Positions 22,388 through 34,686 of a stretch of 64,000 nt of DNA are shown here, in pieces. Position numbers and translations under genes: made by a program. The first letter of the stretch is position 1. Each line of letters opens with the position of its first letter. The stretch comes from Eunapius fragilis (lineage: Eukaryota > Porifera > Demospongiae > Spongillida > Spongillidae). Under the pieces are notes generated by a model. It did not search any database and was not told the DNA's origin. It worked only from the letters and a program-made list of their open reading frames with translations. Where the stretch lies: assembly GCA_963681505.1 (NCBI GenBank), contig OY811971.1, positions 23,105,128 to 23,169,127 of the forward strand, read 5' to 3'.

Positions 22388-23144
22388 GGGACCAGAAGCA
22401 CAAGAAGCACTGAGGTCTTGGAGTCTTGGCCTGGCCAATAGGGCACACATGTACACATGAGGGCACACAGGAAGTTCCCACATAGAAGAATAGGAGCACA
22501 TACCCACAGCCAATGCAAACACATGCACAAGCACACTATTAAAATCCTAATTGGAGCACACCCACAGATGTCAATAACTCTAAACAGCACTACAAATGTA
22601 CAGTGTGGATAGACATTTTTTTTACCTTAGATGTTCAGCTTGGTCAAGCCTATATGTTGCAACCCAATCATTTGGTCTACCGGGCACCCCCTCGCAACAA
22701 GCCCTACCCCCTTACTTCCGAACAGTCCCTGTGCCACCAAGGACTGAAGCCCTAGTGTGACAAGGTCACCCAAGCTGGTTGCAATGGGTGTGGCCACATT
22801 GTCAGGGTTGACCCTGAGGAGCTGGGAGGTGAGTATGATGAGGATCATGAGAGTACCCAGGAGGGCACTGGCCACAGAGGCACTACAGAGGGAGGAGGAG
22901 GCCAGGAGGAGGATGTGGGAGGGGCTAAAGTCTTGTTCCACCACCAGAGCTATGAGCGTGGCCAGTAGAGCCACCACCATGGCCTGGGCCTAAGGGATGG
23001 GATGGGGAGGAGGATGATGTGAAAGAATACACACCTGTGGATTAATAATTACCCATCCCCTTCCCTCCCCTCTCGTAACCTCCTCCCTCACCTGAATAAG
23101 GACCAGGTTGCCCCATGTACACTTCCACCATGAGCTCCATGTGT
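22388..23144 (-). pseudogene. SLC41/MgtE-type magnesium transporter, incomplete gene
   Basis: Read on the minus strand, exon A (23144-23092) ends WGNLVLIQ in phase 0. Exon B (22989-22716) continues AQAMVVALLATLIALVVEQ, then ILLLASSSLCSASVASALLG, then the signature NPDNVATPIATSLGDLVTL. This matches the first membrane repeat of SLC41 Mg2+ carriers and bacterial MgtE, whose NPD...A.....GD motif lines the ion path. Exon C (22430-22388) reads QDSKTSVLLVLLVP, like the start of a later transmembrane helix of the second repeat. B and C join in phase but would skip about 130 residues normally found between them, and no exons for the N-terminus or the rest of the second repeat were found. It is probably a gene remnant, or a gene interrupted by misassembly in this repeat-rich area. 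Confidence 0.6.
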
Positions 23145-23164
23145 CTAGGGCTCCAGTGTTGGCC

Positions 23165-23540
23165 TAGCTGGGTTATCACCAAGACTCACTACTGATCTCC
23201 TCCCACACATGTACTCTAACAATACAGCAGTAGACAGAAGTACCACTTCACATGACTATCATAGCACAGTGGTAGCTATCAAAAGTGGGTGGGGACCCTT
23301 CTGAGGTGCTACATGTATATGAACTGGAAATCCTGTGATGGTGTTGTCAAGGTGATGAAGAGACCCTTGGTCTTCTGCATGGTGGCCACAAAGCCAAAAG
23401 TCACTACTCATCTCCTCATGCACACATGCTCTCCAACAGTACAGAAGTATCACTTCACATACAAACCATAGCAAACAACAGTGGTACCTATCGATGTGGT
23501 CTGGGATCACATGAACTAGAAGTCCTGTGAGGGTGTTACC
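23165..23540 (+). repeat. Imperfect tandem duplication, unit about 215 bp
   Basis: The segment beginning about 23165 ('tcactactgatctcctccca ... cacttcacatgac ... gtggtagctatc ... tgaactggaaatcctgtga') is repeated from about 23395 with substitutions ('tcactactcatctcctcatg ... gaactagaagtcctgtgag'). No intact exon is seen in either unit. Confidence 0.6.
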
Positions 23541-23694
23541 TCATCCCCATGCCTTCACATACCTCTACCCCATACCTTCATATACCTCCACCCCATGCCT
23601 TTGCATACCTCCTCTCCATCACTTCACATACCTCCTCCCCTTCAGATAACCTCCAAATAATTACCACGATGCTCGTAAGGCCCACCCCTCCCTC

Positions 23695-24050
23695 CCCCAA
23701 CCTCTGCACCTAAGTGTCACCTTTGTGGACCATGACAATGTGACCACATTACTGAGACTAGAGCAGGTGTGTGTGTGTGTGCGTGTGTACATGTATGTCA
23801 GTGCACACATATATCTGTTCAGTAGAATCATTTATATCATTGCAATGACTATATGTTGGCTGTGTTGGTACAGTGGGTGGAGCTCTGAAAGAGCACATGT
23901 GCCACATCGGACCACACTAATGGGGTTGTGGCCTCACCATACTAAAGGGGTGGGGCCTCACCATACTAAAGGGGGTGTGGCCTCTCTTGTTGTACTAACT
24001 TGGCCAACACGAGTATGTCATTTGATTGTATGGTGTTCCACTTTCAATAG
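23695..24050 (+). repeat. Segmental duplication, copy 1
   Basis: About 23695-24050 matches about 26165-26550: 'ccatgacaatgtgaccacat', a (TG)n tract, 'ctgttcagtagaatcattta', 'tatgttggctgtgttggtac', then a run of 'actaaaggggtgtggcctca' units. The copies differ mainly in the length of the TG tract (short here). Confidence 0.8.
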
Positions 24051-24319
24051 AAGATGATCTTCCCTATTAATAATGTTTAGCTTAAGGAAAAATAATTTCA
24101 GTATTGCCGTTTCTCAGAGATAACTACTTTCACTGTCTGTATAATGTAACTGGAATACCAAACATTTCTTATGCTTGCTCTCTGTACTGAGAAAAAATGT
24201 AAGTCTTTATATCACAACACCTTTATTATTTGAGAGGGCATTTTTGGGCACAATGTATCCCACATGTGCCCCACACCCACTCATAATAAATGTCAAAAGG
24301 GTAGTAGGTATTATGAAGC

Positions 24320-24390
24320 ATAGTAGTAATGGGGAAGAGGAGGTAGGGGGGTAGGGGGAGGGGGTAGGGGGAGGGGGTAGGGGGGTGGAT
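24320..24390 (+). repeat. G-rich tract with G-quadruplex potential
   Basis: Repeated 'gtagggggagggg' units give many runs of four or more G. By pattern this could form a G-quadruplex. It lies a few hundred bases from the much longer G-rich minisatellite. Confidence 0.55.
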
Positions 24391-24892
24391 ACAACTGTAT
24401 ATATTGCAACCCCAAGCACTGTGCACTTGTGTGGGCAGTGCTATTGTGTCCCCAGCTACATGTAAGTCTTAACACACCTTTGACCACTGGGTTGCAGGTA
24501 TCAGTATGCACAATTGTTCTCTATACTGCTCTGTGTGTCACTAAGGAGTCAAACAACTAATTATATAATCTTGAAACTCTTCACCCTCCTATGATGTCGT
24601 CCTTAGTGATGTCAGTACAACTAGTATTACAAAGCAGCCATAGTTTGATATGTTTTGGTGACTACATTGAGCTCTGCACGTTAGGTATTGATGTATGTTT
24701 GCTGAGGTAAACTGTTTTTATACATTATGTGTGCATATTTGTGTGTATTAACATCCTATGGTGTATGTTTGTGAAATACACATACATATGCACATGTACA
24801 TGTCACTGTTGTGTGGGGGAGCATGTACATGTATGCATGTGTAGAGCTGCATATCACCATCACCAGTGTCACCATTTGTGCACGTGAGATGC

Positions 24893-25512
24893 AAGGGTGG
24901 GGAGGTGAGGTGGGTGGATGGGGAGGTGAGGTGGGAGAGTGGGGAGGTGAGGTGGGAGGGTGGGGAGGGGAGGTGGGAGGGTGAGGAGGTGAGGTGGGAA
25001 GGTGAGGTGAGAGGGGGTGGGAGGTGAGGCAGTGGGGAGGTGAGAAGGTCGGAATGTGAGGTGGGTGGGTGGGGAGGTGAGGTGGGAGGGTGGGGAGGTG
25101 AGATGGGAGGTGGGAGAGTGGGGAGGTGAGGTGGGAGGGTGAGGACATGTGAGGTGAGAGGGGTGGGAGGCGAGGTGGTGGGGAGGTGAGAAGGTAGGAA
25201 AGTGAGGTGGGTGGGTGGGGAGATGAGGTGGGAGGGTGGAGAGGTGAGATGGGAAGATGGGGAGGGGAGGTGGGAGGGTGGGGAGGTGGGGGGTGGAGAG
25301 GTGAGGTGGGGGGAGGTGCGATGGGGGGAGGTGAGGTGGGAGGTGGGGAGGTGTGGTGGGAGGGTGAGGAGGTAAGGTGGGAAGGTGAGGTGAGAGGGGG
25401 TGGGAGGTGAGGTGGTGGGGAGGTGAGAAGGTGGGAAAGTGAGGTGGGTGGGTGGGGAGATGAGGTGGGAGGGTGGAGAGGTGAGATAGGAGGGTGGGGA
25501 GGTGAGATGGAG
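24893..25512 (+). repeat. 21-bp minisatellite block 1 (G-rich on plus)
   Basis: The unit 'gaggtgggagggtggggaggt' and close variants repeat for about 620 bases. Its reverse complement builds blocks at 29120-29930, 30715-30870 and 34398-34553. The long Pro/Ser/His-rich and Gly/Trp/Glu-rich ORFs over these blocks are products of the repeat and not genes. Confidence 0.9.
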
Positions 25513-25608
25513 GTTGAAGATGTAATCCCCACCGTCCTGCTAGGAGGTAGGTCTGAAATTGGAGTATAAAAATTGATATAAGATGTTCATATTGGCAACA
25601 GCCAATAT

Positions 25609-25809
<201 letters not shown>

Positions 25810-26164
25810 TTTAGATTTTCCCTTTTATGGCAATCCTGATGTCTGCCATACTTAAACTTAACTGACCAATCAGAAAACATTTACTTACCACATTGCTACA
25901 AGCTGGTTACCTGTCACCATCTGTTGTGTCCAACATCCTGCTCTTATTTAACTCCCACACACCAATAAGTATGTTACCATGCATGTGGCTTGGCTGTTGT
26001 AGCTGTAGGTGTAAAACCAGTGTGGACCTGTCCTCTTGGATATGCCTCACCTCCATACCCTCCCACCTCACAGAGAAGGTCATGTCCTTTCTACTGCCTC
26101 CTATCCTGGGACACATGACTTCCCCTATAGACCCACCCGTGAGGCCCTCCCCTCCCTCCCCTTC

Positions 26165-26235
26165 CTTCCCCAACCTCTTCACCTAAGGGTTACTTTTGTA
26201 GGCCATGACAATGTGACCACATCATTGAGACTAGA

Positions 26236-26292
<57 letters not shown>

Positions 26293-26550
26293 ATGTATGT
26301 TTGTGCACAAATATATCTGTTCAGTAGAATCATTTATATTATTGCAATGTCTATATGTTGGCTGTGTTGGTACAGTGGGCGGAGCTCTGAAACAATGCAT
26401 GTGCCACATGTGACCATTCTAAAGGGTGTGGCCTCACCACACTAAAGGGGTGTGGCCTCACCATACTAAAGGGGTGTGGCCTCTATTGTTGTACTAACTT
26501 GGTCAACCATTTGAGCGTATGACATGAAAGTGTTACACTTTCAATAGAAG
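26165..26550 (+). repeat. Segmental duplication, copy 2
   Basis: Second copy of the 23695-24050 segment, with a longer TG tract (26240-26290). Both copies lie on the same strand about 2.5 kb apart, flanking the 21-bp minisatellite and the (TG)98 run. Confidence 0.8.
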
Positions 26551-26762
26551 GTGGTCTCCACTATTATTATTATTGAAAAAGATACAACACACTAATATCC
26601 AACAACAATAAACTAGATACACTAAATAATAACACAAAACTTATAATTAAGCAGAAAGTTTGTACACAATAATTTATCTGATATGGTTACATATCAATAA
26701 ACTTTAAGATGGGAGCCACCTGGAAAGGATTGCTGTTGCATTATTATTATTAACGAAGAAAC

Positions 26763-27540
26763 TCCACATCGGAATATCGGTATGATTATCATCAAAGGAG
26801 TGGCAGACTATGGGGATGATATTTAAAAAAAAAGTGGCAGTTTACTGCAGCAAAAGCTGCTGTATTTTATGCTAAGTATCAACTGGAAAAACTGGGAGGT
26901 AATGAAGATGAATTGAAATGAATGGTGAGTATCTCCAAGCTATTATCATATTTGCATATCTTATCTAAAGTATGCTGATTTACATTTACCCTTTCCATTC
27001 AGGGACATCAAGAACAAACTGATTCAATATTTACTACATAACATAATACTTAGCTGCTAGCTTAGATACGTGTGACATAACTATGATACGTAAGACATAA
27101 CTATGAGATTTTCAAGTTGTCATTAATTGACAAAGAAAGTTATCATGAACATGAGATATTTTTAGAAGATGTTTGCATGGGTTAGGTATGATGCGGGAAT
27201 ATGTTATGCTAAGTATCAACTGGAACAACTGCGAGGAGATGGAGATGAATTGAAATGAGTGGTGAGTGGCTCCAAGATATTTGCATTTCTTATCTAACGG
27301 CTGATTTACTTTAACCTTTCTACTCAGGGACATCAAGGAACAAGTATTTACAACATGTACATTGAGGCTCTGTAATAGAGTAGGAACTGATAGGTGTACT
27401 GTATAGCAAAAAAAAATGATGTAGATTTAGTAAGTTCTACGTTATAATTGACTAAGAACGTTGTCATGAACATGATATATTTCTAGAAAATGTTGTTATA
27501 TATGATGTCGGGATATTGTCTGGCAGCGTATATATTCAAT
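26763..27540 (+). mobile_element. Family C repeat, internally deleted copy
   Basis: It starts 'gattatcatcaaaggagtgg / cagactatgg' and shares 'ctaagtatcaactgg', 'gggacatcaagaacaa', 'ttgacaaagaaagttatcatgaacatgagat' and 'gtttgcatgggttaggta' with 53420-55262. It lacks the reverse-transcriptase-type ORF present there and contains a local duplication ('ctaagtatcaactgg' at 26876 and 27212). It is a non-autonomous derivative. Confidence 0.65.
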
Positions 27541-27720
27541 CCTGTACCTATTGATTTGTCCTGTTCGTTAATTTTACTTTATCCGTTACGGAGATATAGC
27601 TCTGCAAAGTGCGCGCACGGTTTCCCGCTCGTTTCGCGCCAATGATTTATGCACTCACCTCCCATACATTGAATGTCTAATTCACAAGCGTGAATCAATC
27701 GAGTGGGAAACCTCAAGGGG
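27541..27720. mobile_element. Palindromic MITE, family A, copy 2 (partial)
   Basis: Shares 'attgatttgtcctgttcgtt', 'ttacggagatatagct', 'gcaaagtgcgcgcacgg' and 'atttatgcactcacctccca' with copies at 1585-1885 and 31608-31832. It abuts the end of the family C repeat. Confidence 0.6.
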
Positions 27721-27760
27721 CGGATCCAGGATTTCGAAGCGGTGGGGGAAGGGGGGGAGG
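27716..27760 (+). repeat. 'gtggcggatccag' repeat end (family D)
   Basis: 'aaggggcggatccaggattt' followed by a G-rich stretch matches the termini of family D elements, whose best copy is the palindrome at 62130-62238. Related ends occur at 36712, 60310 and 60563. Confidence 0.45.
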
Positions 27761-27899
27761 GGTGGGTGCAAAATGCATAGATAGCAGATAGGTGATGACG
27801 ATCTCGAGCGACGGATAAATACGGCACATTTTTAACAACATCATCCGTTCCCTCGCACTTCCATATCATGCATGCACAGCCCATAAACGATTGCAACGA

Positions 27900-29060
27900 A
27901 GCTAGCTATGCCTATGGTACAAATTGTATGCTGCATTATTAAAAGAATCATAATTGGCGAGTGCGGGGATTGGTACATGTACATGTACTACTCTCATAGC
28001 AGTACCTACATGATATACAGCTGCCTGATCTTTTAAAAAGTGGGCGGGGATCCCTGTAACTGTAAGGTGATGGAGTTGTCATGGTGATAAAGAGATCCTG
28101 TGCACGTTGGCCACAAATTAAACCACGTATGTCTGTCACAGTGAAGTCAGTTATAGTAGTGAGATTATGATCAAAGACTGCAGGTCCACAAGAAAAGGTG
28201 AACCATCATCGTTGGCTGTTCTCTGCATGTTGTTGATATTAAAGTTGCAGGCGATTAGACAGATCACGTGCTGAAACTGCCAGCTGCATTTAGTGTAAAT
28301 GGCACCGCCTACAATGACATCAGCAATATTGATTTTCTATTGCCGTTTCTATGGCTTCCCTAAAGCAACCTTATACGCATGTGCTCGGGCAGCTTGCCAA
28401 TGGAGATGGGTAGACCGGTTACGATCGCGAATTAACGGACAAGTAATTGTGTCCGGAATCGCCTGGGGCACTAGTGCAGGCCGACAGATTTAATGATACA
28501 TGTAACTTCCAGTACTACCGCATAGCTGGAACGGACTAAGGTATGTGTGATATGACCGGGTCACAGGGCTATGACTAGGATACTTGCCTCAATTAACTTT
28601 GCACAATAGAGCTTGAGGACACGATCCCTGCTATTTCATGTATCATAAATGTGCCCACATACTTAAGATGGAGGCCTTGACATGGTGCCTTCACTGCCTT
28701 GTACACCTCACACCTCAATGGCCTCTGTTCATATTCCAGAAATGCAGGGACATATTCTAATGCAGTTGTCATGGCTAGACCATGTAACCCACTGCATCAA
28801 TACACCAACAGACCTGGACAGCTACAAGTGTGGACCTCTCCCCTTGGATATGCCAACTGCTGACTGATCCATGTGTTGCTAAGCAATAACAGATATCTTC
28901 GCTAAGGGCCATGTCTCCATTCCATTCCAGGCCATGGATGATCATAAAGTGCTGTTTAATAAGTGAGTGTTCACATCTGCTCAGGCACACACATATATAC
29001 ATACTTTTTTTTTTCATATACATGTACTTGTTCAGTTAAATTATAACTTTTATTTCAAAT
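27900..29060. other. Region with diverged duplicated segments, no firm gene
   Basis: About 28020-28120 resembles about 23285-23400 ('gtcatggtgataaagagatc' against 'gtcaaggtgatgaagagacc'). About 28815-28860 resembles about 26005-26045 ('agtgtggacct.t.c.cttggatatgcc'). On the minus strand these contain short SLC41-like hints (LVAVQ), too weak to call exons. Otherwise nothing recognisable. Confidence 0.35.
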
Positions 29061-29119
29061 AAGTGCATAATTTGATTATTCACAAAATTAATGTGGCATA
29101 TCTCAAAACATGGCTTCCC

Positions 29120-29930
29120 AATCGCCCACCTCACCCTCTCACCTACCCAACCACCCATCTCTCACCTCCCACCTCCCCACTCCCACCTCTTCTTCCCACC
29201 CTCCCACTTCAACTCCCACACTCCCACCTCACCTCCCCACCCTCCCACCTCACCTCCCCAAGCTCCCACCTCACCTCCGGCTCCCCACCCTCCCACCTCA
29301 CCTCCCCACCCTCCCACCTCCCCACCCTCCCACCTCCCCTCCCCATGCTCCCACCTCCCCTCCCCACCCTCCCACCTCCCCTCCCCACCCTCCCACCTCA
29401 CCTCCCCACCCTCCCATCTCACCTCCCCCCTCCTACCTCACCTCCCCACCCTCCCACCTCACCTCCTCACCCTCTCACCTCCCCACCCTCTCACCTCCCC
29501 TCCCACCTCACCTCCCCACCCTCCCACCTCACCTCCCCACCCTCCCGCCTCACCTCCCCACCCTCCCACCTCACCTCCCCACCCTCCCACCTCCCCTCCC
29601 CATGCTCCCACCTCACCTCCCCACCCTCTCACCTCCCCACCCTCTCACCTCCCCTCCCACCTCACCTCCCCACCCTCCCACCTCACCTCCTCACCCTCCC
29701 ACCTCACCTCCCCACCCTCCCACCTCCCCTCCACACCCTCCCACCTCACCTCCCCACTCTCCCACCTCACCTCCCCACCCTCCCACCTCACCTCCCCACC
29801 TTCCTACCTCACCTCCCCACCCTCCTACCTCACCTCCCCACCCTCCCACCTCACCTCCCCACCTTCCTACCTCACCTCCCCACCCTCCCACCTCACCTCT
29901 CCACCCTCCCACCTTACCTCCTAACCCTTG
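29120..29930 (-). repeat. 21-bp minisatellite block 2 (C-rich on plus)
   Basis: About 38 copies of 'cacctccccaccctcccacct' variants, the reverse complement of the unit in block 1. It starts and ends abruptly within unrelated sequence. Confidence 0.92.
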
Positions 29931-29939
29931 TCCATGCCT

Positions 29940-31600
29940 TGTGTTGTGTTGTCGACTTTCAGCTTTCCTCTGTGTGTGCTTGTTCCCCCTGTTCCGTTGT
30001 GTGTGATTGGTCATATGCATATGGTCGGGCGTCTAGTCGTTTTCCATGGTGTTAGCTCTGGGGGAGCGTTCCCCTATCCTAATCCTAACCTTAATCCATA
30101 TGGGGAAACCCCAGGGTACAGACCCAGCTCCGTCATTTTCCTTGACCGGGTGAGACTATACACAGGCTTAAAGCCGTGTCAAACAGTATGCTTTGCCAAG
30201 TCGCCCCTCCGTTTGGAATATAGTTAGTCACCACACACGATAAGTGTAAGCGCATTACTCACTCACATTTGACGTTGGTTCAACTTTTGATAACTCGTTC
30301 ATCTGTTGGGCACCATTGTACTTGTTCTAATCCCTTGCCTTGACCTAAACCTAACCTAACCTAAGTCCGAATGGCTGCCGTATTTGAAGGTCCCGTTTGG
30401 TGTTAGCTCAGCTCGGGAGCCTCAAGTTTGACTCACGTCCCCAGACCTAAGATGGAGGTGTTTGTTACAGGCTCTTTGGTAACTCATGTTTTCCTGAATA
30501 ATGCAAAAGTTTCTAAGTCATGATGCATATATCATCCCTGGTATCTGTGCAGTGTTTCCCCTATATACTGTAGGAGAGGGTTCTCTTCGATGACTAAAAC
30601 AATGGTGCAATACTGATGAGATGGGCCAGTATAAAGATAACCATTGAAATGCGTCTATTGCTTGGCAATTTTCCATTTGTGGCCTTATTGCAAGTGAAGT
30701 GGTGAAACCTCCCCATCTTCCACCTCTCCTTCCACCTCACCTCATGACCCTCCACCTCATCTCCCCACCCTCCCATCACACCTCACCACCCACCCTCCCA
30801 CTTCACCTCCCACCCTCCCACCTCCCCACCCTCCCACCTCACCTCCCCACCCTCACACATCACCTCCAGTACCAGTGATGTAAACTATGTCCACCTCCTG
30901 AGAATCCTTGTGGTTTGATAAGATCTGTCCAGAAAAAAAATGGCTGAGCAAGTGTAACAGTGTGATTGTGGCAAAGATTACCTATTTAATGCCCACCATC
31001 CTGCTAGGCACTTACATTGATGTTAATAAGGTCCATTAAGTAATGCATTCAATATGGTTTGGATATGGACCAAATAATGTACATGCATTTAATTTGTTAT
31101 GCACTTGTGATGTGCATGTGCTTGCATTGAATTTGGATATGAATACAAATACAATTTAATGTCAGCTATTCCTATTGTACACCATAATAATTATAAGAGC
31201 AACAGTTCCAATTCAAATATATGTGTCATTTACTCGGAAGGGGGAGTATACATGTAAACGTTCAGGTGTTGCTCCTGTTACTTTCTTTTTCTCTTTCGCT
31301 TGCTTTTTTCCAGTAGCATCATCTGGTGACATTTTGTTGCACCTTCTTCTATTGGTGCTGCCTTTTCTGAAACTTGCTGTTTACAACCCTTCAGAGCCTG
31401 CAGCATTTGTTTTCCGAAATGGTACGCTCTTTTCAATTTATTTCCACATAAACTCACAGCAGCAGCTGTTCTACTTCAAACTAATTTTCCAAAATCAATT
31501 CACAAGTTATGTCTGCATTTTTATCTTTCTTTTTAAAAATGAAATCAATACATGGTTGAGACATATGTACCCACTCTGTGTGAACAGGAAGGTGCACCTT
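29940..31600. other. Region without recognised gene, with minisatellite block 3
   Basis: At 30715-30870 there are about seven more 21-bp C-rich units. Two paralogous bits ('ggtgttagctc...' at about 30047 and 30400) suggest another local duplication. A single inverted copy of the 33.1-kb tandem unit lies at about 30980-31012 ('cctatttaatgcccaccatc'). The 202-codon ORF at 31175-31783 runs into a MITE and has no motif, so I do not call it a gene. Confidence 0.45.
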
Positions 31601-31607
31601 TTCCCCC

Positions 31608-31832
31608 AAGGCCTTTACGGAGATATACATGTAGCTGTGCAAAATGCATGCATGGTTCCCTGCTCCATTTGCGCCTATGATTTAGGCACTCACCTCCATA
31701 ACATTGAATGTCTAGCTCACTGGTGCGAATCGAGCTGGAATCCATGCATGCCCTTTGCACAGCTATATCTCCGTAACAGATGAATTAATGAACGGAACAA
31801 ATCAATAGCAATAGGACCCTTCTACGTATATA
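31608..31832. mobile_element. Palindromic MITE, family A, copy 3
   Basis: Left 'tacggagatatacatgtagc' and 'gtgcaaaatgcatgcatgg' mirror right 'ccatgcatgccctttgcaca' and 'gctatatctccgtaac'. The middle has 'atttaggcactcacctccat'. It is the most clearly palindromic of the three copies. Confidence 0.7.
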
Positions 31833-31899
31833 CCGAATTTGGATGGTCCTACCTGAAGATGTGTTTGAACCATATGGAGGAAGTATCAGACTTTTAACG

Positions 31900-33060
31900 T
31901 CGGTCCTCTGCATGAGTAAGACACCAAAATGATTTTCGCATGTAGTAAGGGTGGGGTATGTTGAGTTTAAAATAGGAACCCGGTAGCGTTAATATTTCAG
32001 AAGATATTTCGATTTAATGCATTTAAATCTACAAGACCCATTTTCCCATAAAATGTTCCATAATTGTATTTATGCAGAGACCTGAAGATGTTGAAGTGGC
32101 AAATAGCATATAGGGCCGTTCATATATTATGGCCCCCACCCCCCCCACCCCCCTTCATCACACATTACCCCATGCTTATGTCTGCTTAATGTATACATCG
32201 TCACACTGGCTAATACCCCCCCCCCCCCCCCCCCCTCAGCGTGACGTAATTTATGAATGGCCCCTAATGCTTACGTAGACCGCCATTTCATAAGCATGTA
32301 TCTCTGTCTTTAGTACCCGTTGCCATGGTTCCATTCAACCTCCTGCAGAGTGCCCAGTGATGTCCACAATGCCTCCATCCCAATAGTGAGGACAGTAGCC
32401 TGAAATTCATCTTGTGCAAGCATTTAATGGGACCAGAGAGGAAGTCTAAGGCCAAGATAGGGGACTTGTAGTGCGCTGAGCAAGGTAATGGTGCATCAGT
32501 GTTTGTCTAGGGTGAGGGGTGAGGAATCCTATACTCAATTGACTGCATAAGGATACCAGGACTTGATGTGAGGTGGATAGTACTGTATGGGTGTGTCTGT
32601 GTACATGTATGCATGTATGTATGTGTAAGCTTTTGGTGTGCATTTAGAGGGTTGCTATACAAGGTCATCATCACCTTGTATAGTATAGTATACATGGCCA
32701 CATATTTGATCAAGATTGTACCATAATGCTAAGTAACTATGTACCCCATCACCACCTTAGATTCTGTGCACTCAGTGATAGCTTCACCAAAGGTATGGGG
32801 ACAAGCTTGTTTGTTCCAATATGTCTACCCCTTGAATATACTTGTGGCATAAGAGCTGTCATTGCTCAGAATGAATGTTGAACACTATAAGGTTGTCATC
32901 TAACCACAAAGTTGTTTGTTCCAGTTGTCCACCCCTGAACATTCTAGTGGTTTGACATGTGATGTGAGGGCCACATGTGTCAGCTGACCATTATGAGCTG
33001 ACTACATGTACTTCTACCCAAGAAAGGTTCACAGAGGTTTTCTTCATACAAATTAGCTTA
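31900..33060. other. Region without recognised gene
   Basis: Contains poly-C tracts (32136-32152 and 32217-32235) and TG-rich short repeats near 32590. No exon with recognisable motifs was found on either strand. Confidence 0.4.
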
Positions 33061-33080
33061 CATATTCCGATTCCTGCCCT

Positions 33081-33310
33081 GCCACCTAACAGGATAGTGG
33101 GCATTAAATAGGTTTTCTTTGTCCTGCCCAGGATAGTGGGCATTAAATAGGTATTCTTTGTCCTGCCCTGCCACCTAACAGGATAGTGAGCATTAAATAG
33201 GTATTCTTTGTCCTGCCCTGCCACCTAACAGGATAGTGGGCATTAAATAGGTATTCTTTGTCCTGCCCTGCCACCTAACAGGATAGTGGGCATTAAATAG
33301 GTATTCTTTG
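33081..33310 (+). repeat. 50-bp tandem repeat, about five copies
   Basis: The unit 'cctaacaggatagtgggcat' followed by 'taaataggtattctttgtcc' and 'tgccctgcca' repeats almost exactly, one copy being about 16 bases short. Related single copies lie in inverse orientation at about 25525-25550 and 30980-31012. Confidence 0.9.
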
Positions 33311-33319
33311 CCACTTTCA

Positions 33320-34390
33320 CACCATTACAGTGTTATACCAAAGCTTTATAACACTCAACAAGCCAATATGAATATGCAGATATTAGTTGGCTGCAGACCA
33401 CCATCCTATTTGATCTATTGATTGGTCAAATAATTTTAACTATTAATCCAATTTGCCAATGTTTGGATTATATTTGTTATCCAAGACATTGAATGACTTC
33501 TGTAAGTGCACTGCTTAGATTGGACACTTAATTATGAATATGCATTGTGTGATTGATAATACTGCATAGTATCCTAACAGCTCTATAGTGCTATTTGCAT
33601 TGACCATGCAATTAATTATCATCCCAGTCAACCTCTAATTATTTTTAGGTGGATTATTTTCAACATGCCATTGGTGTGAAGTGATAAATGTGTCACATCT
33701 TTTATTCTGAATTAACACACAGTGCTCCATTCAAGACAACAAAGAAGAAAATATGCACAAAAAATATGCACAAAACAAAGTTCTTCAAACAACTTGAATA
33801 AACTTGTCTTGCCAAACCAGTTATTTCAGTACTGGCTTGATCAAATCGAGGAAATTCGCAGCTTCATCAGTTTCATATCAACATCTATGAAAACTAATAG
33901 TTGGCTTAGTCCCAATGTTTATTTCTCTATGATCCAGCTGCGAAATTTATCTATGACCATAGATATAGTATAATATCTATGCTATGACCAAGCTGGTACT
34001 GTGTATCCAAGGGAACAGGTCCACACTGCCAGGTTGTAAATTCATATGTCTATGAATTAATACATATACTAAAGCTACCTTACCATAGATAATTAATAGA
34101 TCAGTATAAATGACACTTCACTCTATAATCTGTTATACTACCTTGGTTAGTTTTATCACAGCACAAAGCAGTTCTTACTGCCTTCTGCCTGGTCTTACAA
34201 GACACAGGTGCATGGTACATACCCTGTGGTAAAGAGGGACATAACATGGAGGCTTGTGGTAAAGATGTTGCTGTGTAAACGTTTTTGGATTGGTCACTTT
34301 GGGAGTTGGTTTAGAACCATATCAACCATCCATTTTGCCATAAAAGGGAAAGTCTAAATCACAAACATATCATACCTGTAGATTTTTGTG
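33320..34390. other. AT-rich region without recognised gene
   Basis: Long stretch of AT-rich sequence with only short open frames. It may contain upstream exons of the Death-domain gene at 34687, but none could be supported. Confidence 0.4.
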
Positions 34391-34397
34391 TGTAATG

Positions 34398-34553
34398 CAC
34401 CCTCCCCACCTCACCTTCCCACCCTCCCTCCTTACCTTCCCACCCTCTCACCTCACCTTCCCACCCTCCCACTTCACCTCCCCACCCTCCCACCTCACCT
34501 CCCCACCCTCCCACCTCACCTCCCCACCCTCCCACCTCAGCTCCCCACAACCA
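34398..34553 (-). repeat. 21-bp minisatellite block 4
   Basis: About seven copies of the C-rich 21-bp unit, directly upstream of the Death-domain exon. The repeat frame reads through into that exon, making a misleading 202-codon ORF. Confidence 0.85.
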
Positions 34554-34686
34554 CAGCCTACACATCTTAAGCTTGTATCACCACATTCATCTCCCCAGTC
34601 TACTGGACTTCTTGGTAGGATCAGCCCCACCTTCCCTGTTATGGCCACTTTTTCACCATCTTCCTCCACCATTTCCACATCTGCAG

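Noticed and set aside
23725..24057. ORF with a GHDNVTT-like string resembling a transporter motif
   Set aside because: The match is only a few residues, is duplicated at 26.2 kb and runs straight into a TG repeat, so it is not enough for an exon call.
24756..25532. Long Pro/Ser/His-rich ORF on minus
   Set aside because: It is a translation of the 21-bp minisatellite. All three frames are open and give the same kind of repeat.
29063..30055. 330-codon Pro/Leu/Ser-rich ORF and its parallel frames
   Set aside because: Product of the C-rich minisatellite block, open in several frames at once.
30350..30375. Telomere-like 'cctaacctaacctaag'
   Set aside because: Only a few irregular five-base units, not a six-base telomere array.
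31175..31783. 202-codon ORF
   Set aside because: Its second half lies in a family-A MITE and the first half has no motif or splice support.
33081..33310. Possible CRISPR array
   Set aside because: The 50-bp units are contiguous without variable spacers, and the genome is eukaryotic.
34386..34686. N-terminal extension of the Death-domain ORF
   Set aside because: The frame runs through the minisatellite. A good acceptor at 34685-34686 gives the true exon start.
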